From contig NZ_JAAGOW010000004.1 in NCBI RefSeq assembly GCF_010499245.1, forward strand, positions 1,036,014-1,100,013: a DNA stretch of 64,000 nucleotides, written 5' to 3'. The position numbers and the translations under genes were made by a program. Shown here in pieces: positions 1 through 7,448 of the stretch (position 1 is the first letter of the stretch; each line of letters opens with the position of its first letter). The DNA is from Variovorax sp. WS11 (GTDB lineage: Bacteria > Pseudomonadota > Gammaproteobacteria > Burkholderiales > Burkholderiaceae_C). Below the pieces are notes generated by a model. The model was not told the DNA's origin. It did no database searches and saw nothing but the letters and a program-made list of their open reading frames with translations.

Positions 1-186
1 GTCGAATTTGATCTCTTAAATCCAGTCCTCAGCTCGCGGCGGCGGCCTGTCGACGAGGGTGGCCAGCATGGGGGCAAGCCTTGCCGGCATCTCACCCTCG
101 GCGGCGCCGACTGGCATCCGTAGGGTTTTCCTACCTGGCGATGTCGGCTTGGCAGAAGTCGAGCGGACGGCGCGCTGCACCGACTA
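1..186 (-). pseudogene. ligD: DNA ligase D (LigD) fragment, linker plus start of ligase domain, in-frame stop
   Basis: Read on the minus strand, the frame gives a basic linker and then MPARLAPMLATLVDRPPP followed by EDW-I-stop-EIKFD. In LigD and related ATP-dependent ligases this is the entry to the adenylation domain, where a Tyr normally stands between DWI and EIKFD; here the codon is TAA (positions 16-18) rather than TAC or TAT. The upstream phosphoesterase domain is missing: the frame closes at a TAG near 184-186, and the gene continues past the window edge on its 3' side. LigD acts with Ku in non-homologous end joining. I read this as a dead fragment. The family call rests on the short conserved motif only. 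Confidence 0.6.
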
Positions 187-378
187 CCTGGCCGTCGGAC
201 CACCAGATGATGAAGCGCCTGCCGCCGTTGGCCCGCCGTCTGGCGGGTTGGTGGTGCCTGGCGGCTCCTTCACCCAGATAAAGAGCGCGGTGACCCCGCC
301 AATGATCAGGATGGCCAGGAACAGCGCCATGCGCCTGAAGGCGCGGCCGGCGGCCAAATCGTTTTGTCTCCGCTTCAT
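184..378 (-). CDS. small single-pass membrane protein
   Basis: A 64-residue protein. Start ATG at 378 is chosen because GGGAGA lies a few bases upstream; a longer upstream reading has no such site. After a basic head (MKRRQNDLAAGRAFRRM) comes one hydrophobic helix at about residues 18-38 and then a Pro/Gly/Ser/Thr-rich tail that should lie outside the membrane by the positive-inside rule. No catalytic motif or family recognised. Its stop codon coincides with the beginning of the broken ligD reading frame. Confidence 0.5.
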   Translation of the reverse strand: MKRRQNDLAAGRAFRRMALFLAILIIGGVTALFIWVKEPPGTTNPPDGGPTAAGASSSGGPTAR

Positions 379-529
379 GGGGGTCTCCCGAGTGCGGGGG
401 TTAAGGTAGCGATGGACGCACGCTGAAATTGTCGGCCGACGTGACAACAGATCGACGACACAAACCTACAGCGCCTACTCGTTCGGGGCGGCAGATTGCC
501 CCGTGTCGGACCACAAATCGGAGAGACGA

Positions 530-709
530 ATGGCAGACGACAAGACGAAAGTGGGCGGCCAGGATCGCGCCCGCATCAACGTGAACGAGGACTACGAGGT
601 CCGCGACTGGTGCAAGAGCCTGGGCGTGAGCGAAGAAGAACTGCGCAAAGCTGTTGCCGAAGTTGGCGACCAAGCCGACAAGGTGCGCGAGTACCTCGGT
701 AAGAAGTAG
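530..709 (+). CDS. DUF3606 domain protein
   Basis: A 59-residue acidic/basic helical protein whose whole length matches the DUF3606 pattern: an NVNEDYEVRDWCKSLGVSEEELRKA core followed by a V-x-EVGDQADKVREYL helix. The fold is a small helix-turn-helix-like bundle; function is unknown. Start ATG at 530 follows GGAGAGACGA; the GTG 27 bases upstream has no ribosome site. Such genes are common as single copies on Burkholderiales chromosomes and plasmids. Next gene starts 14 bases downstream, so the two may be co-transcribed. Confidence 0.75.
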   Translation: MADDKTKVGGQDRARINVNEDYEVRDWCKSLGVSEEELRKAVAEVGDQADKVREYLGKK

Positions 710-723
710 CCGCGCCCTCCGCC

Positions 724-966
724 ATGGGCTGCCCAATTTGCGCCTGGTCGGGCTGGGTGTGCGAGAACCACACGGATCGCCCCTCGGAGGTCACGACCAA
801 AGGGGGCTGCGCCTGCGCAGGCGCCGCGGTGCCGTGCACCTGCAACCCTGAGGCTGTCTTCAACGGCTGGGTGGAGATATTCGCCTCCGTCGACCAGGAG
901 CGGGTCAGCAGGTCGCCTCCAGCAGTTGACCCGCTGCGGCCCCAGACGCTGCGGGTTCGCCACTGA
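724..966 (+). CDS. small cysteine-rich protein
   Basis: 80 residues. The first 42 residues have paired cysteines (MGCPICAW, WVCENH, GGCACAG, PCTCNP), an arrangement suited to binding a metal such as zinc and found in a widespread short proteobacterial protein of unknown role. The last half is Arg/Pro-rich and may be read-through beyond the original end. The 3' end overlaps a convergent minus-strand gene by about 60 bases, so one of the two ends is probably wrong. Confidence 0.5.
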   Translation: MGCPICAWSGWVCENHTDRPSEVTTKGGCACAGAAVPCTCNPEAVFNGWVEIFASVDQERVSRSPPAVDPLRPQTLRVRH

Positions 967-1279
967 CCTGTGCGCGATCGACCAGTTCCTTCGCCTTGTC
1001 GGCGAGCTTGTCGATAAGGGCCACGAGGCAGTCGCCGTTCCCATCGCCTGCGGTCAAGGCCACACGGGCCACGAGCTTGCCATCAGTGACCACGGCGGCG
1101 CCAACGGAGAGCTGATCGCCGACGGCGGTGAGCTCGATACGGATCACCGAGCCGCGATAGTCGAAAATCCGTGGGGAACCGGGTTGTTCATGGCGGCTCC
1201 TGGAAGATCCATGAGCCGCAGCGGGGTGGAGCGCTATTCCATGAGTCGCCTCGGCAGGCCGATTCGTAGGCAGGTGCAA
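905..1279 (-). CDS. hypothetical protein
   Basis: 124 residues as drawn from the ATG at 1279. Only the part from about residue 37 (RIFDYRGSVIRIELTAVG) to residue 105 (LADKAKELVD) looks like folded protein: beta-strand alternation followed by a C-terminal helix. The N-terminal 36 residues are low-complexity and may not be translated; no clear ribosome site was found, so the start is uncertain. No family recognised. Its end overlaps the convergent Cys-rich gene. Confidence 0.45.
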   Translation of the reverse strand: MHLPTNRPAEATHGIALHPAAAHGSSRSRHEQPGSPRIFDYRGSVIRIELTAVGDQLSVGAAVVTDGKLVARVALTAGDGNGDCLVALIDKLADKAKELVDRAQVSGEPAASGAAAGQLLEATC

Positions 1280-1293
1280 CCACTAACGCGCGA

Positions 1294-2109
1294 TTAGAGT
1301 AGTGCGATTCCAGGCAGCGTGGGTCGACCGGCTCGATGGCCTAGAAGAGCGATGGCTCCTCGGCCAGCGGCGGCTCCTTCGGCCTGGCGCGCTCCGGCGG
1401 GCTCGGCTGCCGGGGGATCGGGGCGCCGGGGCGGCGTCGAAGATCTCAACGGGTGCAGTTTGAGCAGCTGCTGCGCCTGCTCCACGGTCCCCTCCAACCA
1501 CTGGTCGAAGTCCGCCGCCTCGATCGGGATCACCGATCGCTTGTCCTGGAGCTCGAGCGGCAATACCCGCTTCGTCTTCGGGTCGATCTCGGGCTTGTGC
1601 ATGCGGCGCATGAGGGGATGCTCGTTGGCTCGCAACGTCAGCATCGTGAAGCTGTCGTGCTGGTCGCCCGTGGCCTTGTCCACCCAGACGTTCCATAGGC
1701 CAGCCAGGCCCCAGGGCTGCCCGTCGGCGCGTCGGAAGCGCCACCACTCGCACCTTGGGAACGGCTGGTCGTGCGGACCCCAGTCCGGCTCATCGAAGCT
1801 GGCGGCCGGGATGATGCAGCGCTGGCCCCGCTTCCACGGATCCTTGTAGCTGGCCTTCTCCGCCAACTCCTCGCTGCGCGCATTGTTCGTCGGGTACTTG
1901 AGCTTCGGCTCGGTCGCGAACCAGGGGATCAGGCCCCATTGGCCCACGGCCAGCTCGCGCTCGTAGCCTGCGGCATCGCGCCGGCGGCGGATGAACGGCC
2001 CGGGCGACCGGGGGAAGATGTCGCGCACCCACGGTGGCGCCTGTCGCGCACCCACGTGCCAGAAGCGCTCGATCTCCTTGATCTCCGGGGATTCGTAGCG
2101 GTTGCACAT
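1294..2109 (-). CDS. SOS response-associated peptidase family (SRAP/YedK/HMCES-like)
   Basis: SRAP proteins covalently trap abasic sites in single-stranded DNA through their N-terminal Cys2. Translation from the ATG at 2109 gives MCNRYESP, so Cys2 is positioned correctly after Met removal. Other expected features are GQWGLIPWF (56-64), NNARSE (75-80), Glu107 in SFDEPDW and His171 in RRMHKPE. No strong ribosome site is visible, but the start lies 16 bases after the stop of an upstream small gene. The C terminus appears frameshifted near 1456: one frame over reads APVEIFDAAPAP, the usual family end, and the third frame ends PLAEEPSLF-stop at 1341. The catalytic core is intact. An exact LexA box sits upstream, so SOS control is likely. 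Confidence 0.88.
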   Translation of the reverse strand: MCNRYESPEIKEIERFWHVGARQAPPWVRDIFPRSPGPFIRRRRDAAGYERELAVGQWGLIPWFATEPKLKYPTNNARSEELAEKASYKDPWKRGQRCIIPAASFDEPDWGPHDQPFPRCEWWRFRRADGQPWGLAGLWNVWVDKATGDQHDSFTMLTLRANEHPLMRRMHKPEIDPKTKRVLPLELQDKRSVIPIEAADFDQWLEGTVEQAQQLLKLHPLRSSTPPRRPDPPAAEPAGARQAEGAAAGRGAIALLGHRAGRPTLPGIALL

Positions 2110-2125
2110 GTCGGAATGTAGCGGC

Positions 2126-2316
2126 TCAGAACGGCAACGGAAGCACGGGCCCGAGCCAGGCCACCGCAGCCGCGCCGGGCGGCAGCGATCGCAGCCGCTC
2201 ATCCTTCCAGAGGTCGGCCGCCACCTCTTCGAGGTGCAGGGGGTCCACGTGCGCCCCTGCTGCTGCAGCCGATGCGCGCAGGCGGCGATCCAGATGTCAG
2301 CGGGGACGTTGTCCAT
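2126..2316 (-). pseudogene. small LexA-controlled gene upstream of SRAP, one-base frameshift
   Basis: From the ATG at 2316 the frame reads MDNVPADIWIAACAHRLQQQ, then leaves frame at a run of G. One frame over it continues GAHVDPLHLEEVAADLWKDE and ends AVAWLGPVLPLPF-stop at 2126, a coherent 62-residue helical protein if a single G is added to the GGGG run. The stop lies 16 bases before the SRAP start, so the two would form an operon directly downstream of the LexA box. Either a true mutation or a homopolymer error. Function unknown. Confidence 0.55.
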
Positions 2317-2324
2317 GTCATATA

Positions 2325-2340
2325 CTGTACGTTCATACAG
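2325..2340. promoter_or_regulatory. LexA (SOS) box
   Basis: CTGTACGTTCATACAG is an exact CTGT-N8-ACAG LexA operator. It lies between the start of the minus-strand small gene/SRAP operon (2316) and the plus-strand gene beginning near 2369, so it could repress both. A second partial CTGTAC follows at 2342. The family link between SRAP and the SOS response supports function. Confidence 0.8.
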
Positions 2341-2368
2341 ACTGTACATCCATCCACTATTTTCGCAT

Positions 2369-2803
2369 GTGTTCGCGATCGTTTACCGCTGCCGCCGAGA
2401 GGGGCAACCGCTGCACCGCGATGACATCGAGGCGGAGCCCGCGCATGGCGAGCTGCAGGTCTATCGCAAGGGCATGAAGCGTGTCGCCGTGCTGCTGGGC
2501 CGGGACAGGGAGAGCTACGTGCTTCCGCTGCTCGACAAGGTGAAGCTGCTCGCGATCAACGAGCGCGGCGTGCTGCTCACCGGCATCGAGATCTACCCGA
2601 CCCGCGGCGCCAAAGGCACCGGCCCCATGTTCCCGCAGACCTGGTGGTGCGAGCTGAGTCCGAAGGGACGGCCAGCCGCCGCAGACCCTGCGGAGTCGCG
2701 CCGGCGGGAGCGTGAGCGCCAAGCTCGCGACATTGGCAGCGCGCTCGTGCGCCGGCCGACCAGGCGCGGCGGCCCGTACGAGCCACCCGCAGAAATCACA
2801 TGA
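2369..2803 (+). CDS. hypothetical protein, probably SOS-controlled
   Basis: 144 residues from a GTG at 2369 (VFAIVYRCRREGQPL). The central part (ELQVYRKGMKRVAVLLGRDR, VLPLLDKVKLLAINERGVLL) reads as a compact beta-rich domain, followed by PQTWWCEL and an Arg/Glu-rich tail. No family recognised. The start is uncertain: no clear ribosome site, and an in-frame ATG at 2315 would place the LexA box inside the gene. It is divergent from the SRAP operon across the LexA box, and its stop overlaps the next small reading frame by ATGA. Confidence 0.55.
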   Translation: MFAIVYRCRREGQPLHRDDIEAEPAHGELQVYRKGMKRVAVLLGRDRESYVLPLLDKVKLLAINERGVLLTGIEIYPTRGAKGTGPMFPQTWWCELSPKGRPAAADPAESRRRERERQARDIGSALVRRPTRRGGPYEPPAEIT

Positions 2804-2992
2804 GCCAGCTCGACCTGCTGACCGCCTGCCCTAGAAGGCCGCGGCCATCGCACGCGGTGCGTGATGGGAGCGAGGAAGGATGTTGTCGCGTATGACGGCA
2901 TCTACTGCCCGAGGCACGGCCCGGTCGATGCGGCGAACGCGCCGTCACCCGATTTCGACCACCGCACGAGCGTCGCGTCCGGCGTTGCTTGA
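2800..2992 (+). pseudogene. small gene following the SOS-type gene, apparently frameshifted
   Basis: The ATG at 2800 overlaps the previous stop (ATGA). It reads MSQLDLLTACPRRPRPSHAV and then, after an apparent one-base insertion near 2875, DVVAYDGIYCPRHGPVDAAN and a stop at 2990-2992. Both halves look like protein and the second has a CPRH motif. The 3' 90 bases overlap the end of the convergent phosphoesterase gene, so one of the readings is not used. Function unknown. Confidence 0.35.
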
Positions 2993-4443
2993 TAGGGCTT
3001 GACCCAGATGGCGTTGTAGCAAGCGGGCAGGTCCTCCGGCTGAAGGTCCAGGACCGTCCGTCCGGCCATCTCGGGTTTCGCCAGGATGGCCGCGATCTGG
3101 GGCGGCGACGCCACGCGCTGGAACGCGCCCGTGTTGGCGTGCTTCAGGGTGACCGAGCCACCCTTCATCTCGCCCAGCGACAGGGGCGTCGGCTCGAACG
3201 CACTGTGCGTGTGTGCAAACACGTACAGCGCCACCGGCCCCGGCCTGCGCGGGAGGCGGGGCAATTCCTGTGTCAGATACATGACCTCCAGTTTTTCCCT
3301 GCCGAGGGCCCAGTTCTTGTAGATGGCGCCGAGCTGTCCGGTGGTGGGGCACTCGGTCGCGCCCTCGATCTTCGACTTCGTGATGCAGATCGCATCGATG
3401 TCCTCCTCGCTGAGTGCCTTCGGATCGAATTCCAGCCCACCATTGGCCAGCGCCTCGGTCGCTGCGGCATACAGCTCGGGCTGCTTCTTCAGGGCCTCGA
3501 CGAAGAACGCAGGCGGCTGCTCCTTCACCTTGGTGTGGTCCCATACCGGGGCCTTGCCCGGGTCTCCCAGGAGGATGCCCGCTTGCCGTGTGGATTGCTG
3601 CCAGAGAAGGAACCGGAACAGCTTCCGCATCGCAACCACCTTCTGCGAACGGTTGGCCTGCTCGAGTGCGTAGTTGATGCCGGTCATCTCGTCCGAGAGG
3701 TTGTCGACGATCGGGAAGACGAACTCGTACTGGTTGTAGAACTGTTGGACCATGTTCTCGCCCCAGGGCTTGCGCAGGCGCTGGACGCCGTCGTTCGTGA
3801 CGAAGGGCGCGGGCCAGTCCTTGAACGTGTTCAGGTCGTCGAACTGGTGGCCGTGGTCCGACAAGATCGCCCCGTCCGCACTGATCCAGTAGCCGGCCCG
3901 CATCACCGACACGGGCTGGCCTTGGAAGGGGCGCAGCAGGCGCGCGCGCACCTTGGGGAACAGGAGCGCCGCATCGTGGTTCCCGGGAATGAAGAACACG
4001 CGATTGCGCCCCTTGCCCGCAAACCGCCGGACAGCATCGACGAAATCCGGATGCGCATTCAGCACGTGCTCGAATCGCGCCAGCGCCTCGTCCTCGGTGC
4101 ACCCTCTCTCGGAATGGGCTTCATTGCAATCGTCGATCCTGCACTGCGGGTTGGAGAAATCGCCCGAGCAGACCATGGTCGGCGATTGCCACAACTCGAA
4201 GGTGTCTCCGACGAAAACCATGTCGGTGCCGGGGCCCGGCTGGCCGCCTGCCCAGTCGAGGAACGAATCGAAGTCCGCCTGCCAGCGGAAGTCCTCGACC
4301 TGCTTCCACTTCTTGCCTTCCTTGCCGGCGCCGACGTGCAGATCGCTGACGAAGAACACATGGCGATCGCTCGCCGCCCATGCCGGTGCCAGGCACAGCA
4401 TCATCGCCAGAAGGGCCAGCCAGCGCAGCAGGTTCGTCATCAT
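2902..4443 (-). CDS. exported calcineurin-like metallophosphoesterase
   Basis: 513 residues. A signal peptide covers about residues 1-25 (hydrophobic run ending APAWAA-SD). The metal-binding motifs of the calcineurin family appear in order: SDLHVG, GDTFELW, GNHDAALL, SDHGHQFD and FAHTHSAF, where the last replaces the usual GHTH. A Cys-rich insertion (CSGDFSNPQCRIDDC) after GDTFELW suggests disulfides and a periplasmic location. The protein is longer than simple cytosolic family members because of a large helical insert between the fourth and fifth motifs. ATG at 4443 overlaps the stop of the upstream CHAT gene (ATGATGA), so translation is coupled. Substrate unknown; phosphodiester or phosphomonoester hydrolysis is the family role. 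Confidence 0.85.
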   Translation of the reverse strand: MMTNLLRWLALLAMMLCLAPAWAASDRHVFFVSDLHVGAGKEGKKWKQVEDFRWQADFDSFLDWAGGQPGPGTDMVFVGDTFELWQSPTMVCSGDFSNPQCRIDDCNEAHSERGCTEDEALARFEHVLNAHPDFVDAVRRFAGKGRNRVFFIPGNHDAALLFPKVRARLLRPFQGQPVSVMRAGYWISADGAILSDHGHQFDDLNTFKDWPAPFVTNDGVQRLRKPWGENMVQQFYNQYEFVFPIVDNLSDEMTGINYALEQANRSQKVVAMRKLFRFLLWQQSTRQAGILLGDPGKAPVWDHTKVKEQPPAFFVEALKKQPELYAAATEALANGGLEFDPKALSEEDIDAICITKSKIEGATECPTTGQLGAIYKNWALGREKLEVMYLTQELPRLPRRPGPVALYVFAHTHSAFEPTPLSLGEMKGGSVTLKHANTGAFQRVASPPQIAAILAKPEMAGRTVLDLQPEDLPACYNAIWVKPYQATPDATLVRWSKSGDGAFAASTGPCLGQ

Positions 4444-6902
4444 GTGGGTTGGTCCTCGTCGTTGTCGATGGGCGTTGCGGTGGCCGGCAGCAGGACCGGC
4501 GCGCCTCCCGGGTTGGGCGCGCAGATATGCTGGAACGGGTTGCCGATCAGCAGGTACTTGAGCGCCGAGCCGGTGTAGTTGAAGAGCCCCGGCTTGTCCC
4601 CGGTTTTGGCGAACAGGCAGCGCGTGGTCAGCGCATGCGCCTGGCCAATGGTCAGGTCGTCCTGATGCTCCGCGAGCACCGAAGACATGCACACCAAGTA
4701 GTCCCCGGCCAGGTCGCCGCCGATGGGTGAGGTCGTCGCCACGATGGCCGCGACGCGGCGTTCTGCCAGCGATCCGATCGGCGTGCCGACGTCGATCTCG
4801 TCCATGGCTGTGTCGCACGCATTCAGGATCGCAATCGAAGAGCCCTGGAAGTTGCGCCGGATGCCGCCCGGCCCGATTCCGGCCGTGTTCTTCGCCAGCG
4901 AGAGGGAGCCGCTTGCGTGATGACCGAGGTAACTCAGCACGAAGGGCAGGTTCTTCGAACGCTCGTCCGGCGCGAAAAGCCACGTCTTCAGCGGTGAGAG
5001 CTCCAGCGTCTGCAGCTGAACGTGCGTTTGCCAGCCCGCTGCCATCGGCTTGAGTCCGTCGAGCGCCTTGATGAGTGCCTCATCCTTGAGCTGCGTCGAT
5101 GCGGGCAGCGCCAGATACCAGTCGCGCGGGCACGGGCGGCTGGCGCTGTAGTCCTGGTCGGTCAGGCTCAACGACAGCGCGAACCGTTCGCCCAGGTAGA
5201 TGGGCGTCTGCCCGGGCTCCTTGGCGATGCCCATGGCACCGATCGGCAGGACTGGAGCCGCGTGCTTGCGCTTGAGGCCATCCTTGACGATCTGGACCAC
5301 CATCGACGGTGGCAGCTTCGCGGCAGGATCGTTGGCGGTGTCGACGATGATCTGCCTGGCCTTCGCCGCCCTTCGACTGTTTTCCTTGGCATCCCGCAGT
5401 GTGAACGCGCCTTCTTCGACGTCGTCGAACGGATTGAACAGCGTGCTCCCGAACTCGGCGCCTTTCTCCAGCAGTGCCTGCGCATTGGCGTTGTCGCCGA
5501 TAGTCTCTCGATAGCCCTTCGAGGCCCTTTGCAGCGCTGTCAGGTCGTATTTGCTGATCCAGGTGGTGACGTCGTAGTCGCCGCCCTCCTTCAACGCAGG
5601 CGAACCGGTCTTCCGGTGGTAGAGCTTGGCTGTCAGGCTGGTATAGGCGGTGCCCTCGGCCTCCCCTCCGAGGGCGTCGAGCACCAGCACAAGATCGGCA
5701 GGAGGCGCGCCGGCGGGACGAAAGTAGCCTTGTGGGCTTGCATCGACCGCGACGCTGTTCGGCCACGGCACCCCCGACTTGAGGCTGATCACCATCGACT
5801 GCACCGGCAGTGCCGTGCGCTTGTCGACGATGGTCACGCTGGCCTGGTGCGTTCCTGCGACCAGGATGCGGAAGTCGAAGCCGAACTCCGCAATCGTGGC
5901 TTTCTGGATCTCCGCGTCCGTCACGGTGGTTGTGCCGGCAGCACTGGCGTAGCCCGATGACCGGATGCCGTCGAGGTCGATGGTCATCCCCAGGCGCCTG
6001 GCATTCATCGGGATCCGCAGCCGCTGTTCGTCCGACGGCGTGATCAGCACATCCAGCTCGAGCAGCTTGCGCGAGCTTTCGGCCAGCGCAGCCTCGAGCG
6101 TTTCCTTCAACGCGGGGGATGCGCTCACCACGGCCACGCCTCCAAGGACAGTCGACAGGTCGAGCGTCGACAACCGCAGATTCAGATGATGAAGGGCTTG
6201 CAGGTCGAGTTCGCCCGTTTCAGGCCGCGGCCTGGCTCCCTGGGTCGCTGGCGCGGCAGGTGTCGCAGCAACAGGCGGCGAAGGACGCGTGAGCCAGTAG
6301 TTCCACACGACGGGTTCGTTGTCGCTCGCACCGGGCGTTGCGGTGGGTGTCTGCGTTTGATCCTGGGAGGCCACCGATGCCGTGCCGGTGTCTGGCAGCA
6401 CCAGTGCGGCGGGCGGCGGTGGCGCCACTGCCGCCATCCATGTCTCGCGCTCGTCGGTGGCTGCCGCCCGGGCCACCGCACGCTCTGTCTGGCGGGCACG
6501 CGCCTGCTCAAATGCTCTTGCTTGCGCGGCACGCCGCGCCACGGCTTCCGGTGCCGGGCCGACGGCCGCAACAGGCGGCGGCGCGGGCGCGAGGTCCCGC
6601 GGCGGCTGGGTGGTAGTGCCAGGAACCGAGGTCGGCGGCGATGGCAGCGTCTGGGTCGCTGGCCCGGTGGGGCGCGGGGCAGTGGAGCCGGTGTCGCGAT
6701 CGGGCGCGCCGCGCGACGCCAGCTCGGCCTCGTCCTTGTCGCGCTCTGCAACCGGAGGCCCCGCAGTTTCCGGTGGCTTCTGCCCTGGAATGATCTGCGG
6801 CACGAACAGAAACAGGCCGATCACCAGCAACGCAACAGCCCCGAGCAAAAGCAGTGCGTTCGGTGGATGCAGATTCTTGACCTTGGGAATTGCGATGGAC
6901 AT
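4440..6902 (-). CDS. membrane-anchored CHAT-domain (caspase-like) protease
   Basis: 820 residues from the ATG at 6902, preceded by GAGGGGGAAAAGA. One transmembrane helix lies at about residues 15-36 after a short lysine-containing head, then a Pro/Ala/Thr-rich stretch to about 200, a middle region to about 560 and a C-terminal CHAT domain. The caspase-type dyad is visible: His661/662 in LSYLGHHASG and Cys696 in IAILNACDTA, followed by the usual GDYL and IGNPF elements. By the positive-inside rule the bulk should face the periplasm, unusual for CHAT proteases, most of which are cytosolic. The coupled downstream gene is an exported phosphoesterase. CHAT proteases in other systems cleave partner proteins on activation; the target here is unknown. 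Confidence 0.82.
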   Translation of the reverse strand: MSIAIPKVKNLHPPNALLLLGAVALLVIGLFLFVPQIIPGQKPPETAGPPVAERDKDEAELASRGAPDRDTGSTAPRPTGPATQTLPSPPTSVPGTTTQPPRDLAPAPPPVAAVGPAPEAVARRAAQARAFEQARARQTERAVARAAATDERETWMAAVAPPPPAALVLPDTGTASVASQDQTQTPTATPGASDNEPVVWNYWLTRPSPPVAATPAAPATQGARPRPETGELDLQALHHLNLRLSTLDLSTVLGGVAVVSASPALKETLEAALAESSRKLLELDVLITPSDEQRLRIPMNARRLGMTIDLDGIRSSGYASAAGTTTVTDAEIQKATIAEFGFDFRILVAGTHQASVTIVDKRTALPVQSMVISLKSGVPWPNSVAVDASPQGYFRPAGAPPADLVLVLDALGGEAEGTAYTSLTAKLYHRKTGSPALKEGGDYDVTTWISKYDLTALQRASKGYRETIGDNANAQALLEKGAEFGSTLFNPFDDVEEGAFTLRDAKENSRRAAKARQIIVDTANDPAAKLPPSMVVQIVKDGLKRKHAAPVLPIGAMGIAKEPGQTPIYLGERFALSLSLTDQDYSASRPCPRDWYLALPASTQLKDEALIKALDGLKPMAAGWQTHVQLQTLELSPLKTWLFAPDERSKNLPFVLSYLGHHASGSLSLAKNTAGIGPGGIRRNFQGSSIAILNACDTAMDEIDVGTPIGSLAERRVAAIVATTSPIGGDLAGDYLVCMSSVLAEHQDDLTIGQAHALTTRCLFAKTGDKPGLFNYTGSALKYLLIGNPFQHICAPNPGGAPVLLPATATPIDNDEDQPT

Positions 6903-7448
6903 TCTTTTCCCCCTCGGCAGCGACGTCCCGCGTCGCTGCCCGATGCTAGCAAGCAAGCGGGCCCGTGTCCTCCTTCGTTTGAAGGGGTGAGCCGCGTTCC
7001 AGCTATCCCGCCGCTACGATCACATGCGCCTGGCTCTTGCCGGCCACTGGACCTTCGCCATGACGGCTGGCGATCGCCTCCGTCGCGAGGTCCGTCGCGA
7101 ACTGAAGCAGGCTGGCATCGCGCGCCTCGATCTCGCGGAGCGCCACTTCCCGCCTTCAACAGCGGTCATTGCGTAGGTTGAGTTCTGAGCTAGTTCGGCC
7201 ACGACAACTGCGATGTCCGCAATCCGATCCAGTCCGGTCGTTCGCGCCACGCGAGCGACAGAGATTCAATGACCGCGAATCGGCTTAGACCGTGCGCATG
7301 ACGTTCCCGTGCCAGCGGCGGCAATCGCTGCGAAGCAGGCTGTCGCGCGCCATCATTCACGGGCAACTGCCCTCCCCACATACTGCATTGCCAACCCCTC
7401 ACGCTGGGAGCCGCAGACCCGCATCACCGGTCATCTCACAATGGGCGG
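6903..7448. other. 545-bp gap with only weak coding signal
   Basis: Upstream of the CHAT gene. It should hold that gene's promoter, which I could not pick out. The plus strand at 7024-7176 could encode a 50-residue peptide (MRLALAGHWTFAMTAGDRLR, then EVRRELKQAGIARLDLAERH) that reads like a piece of a real protein but matches no family I know and has no clear ribosome site. Nothing else is supported. Confidence 0.3.
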
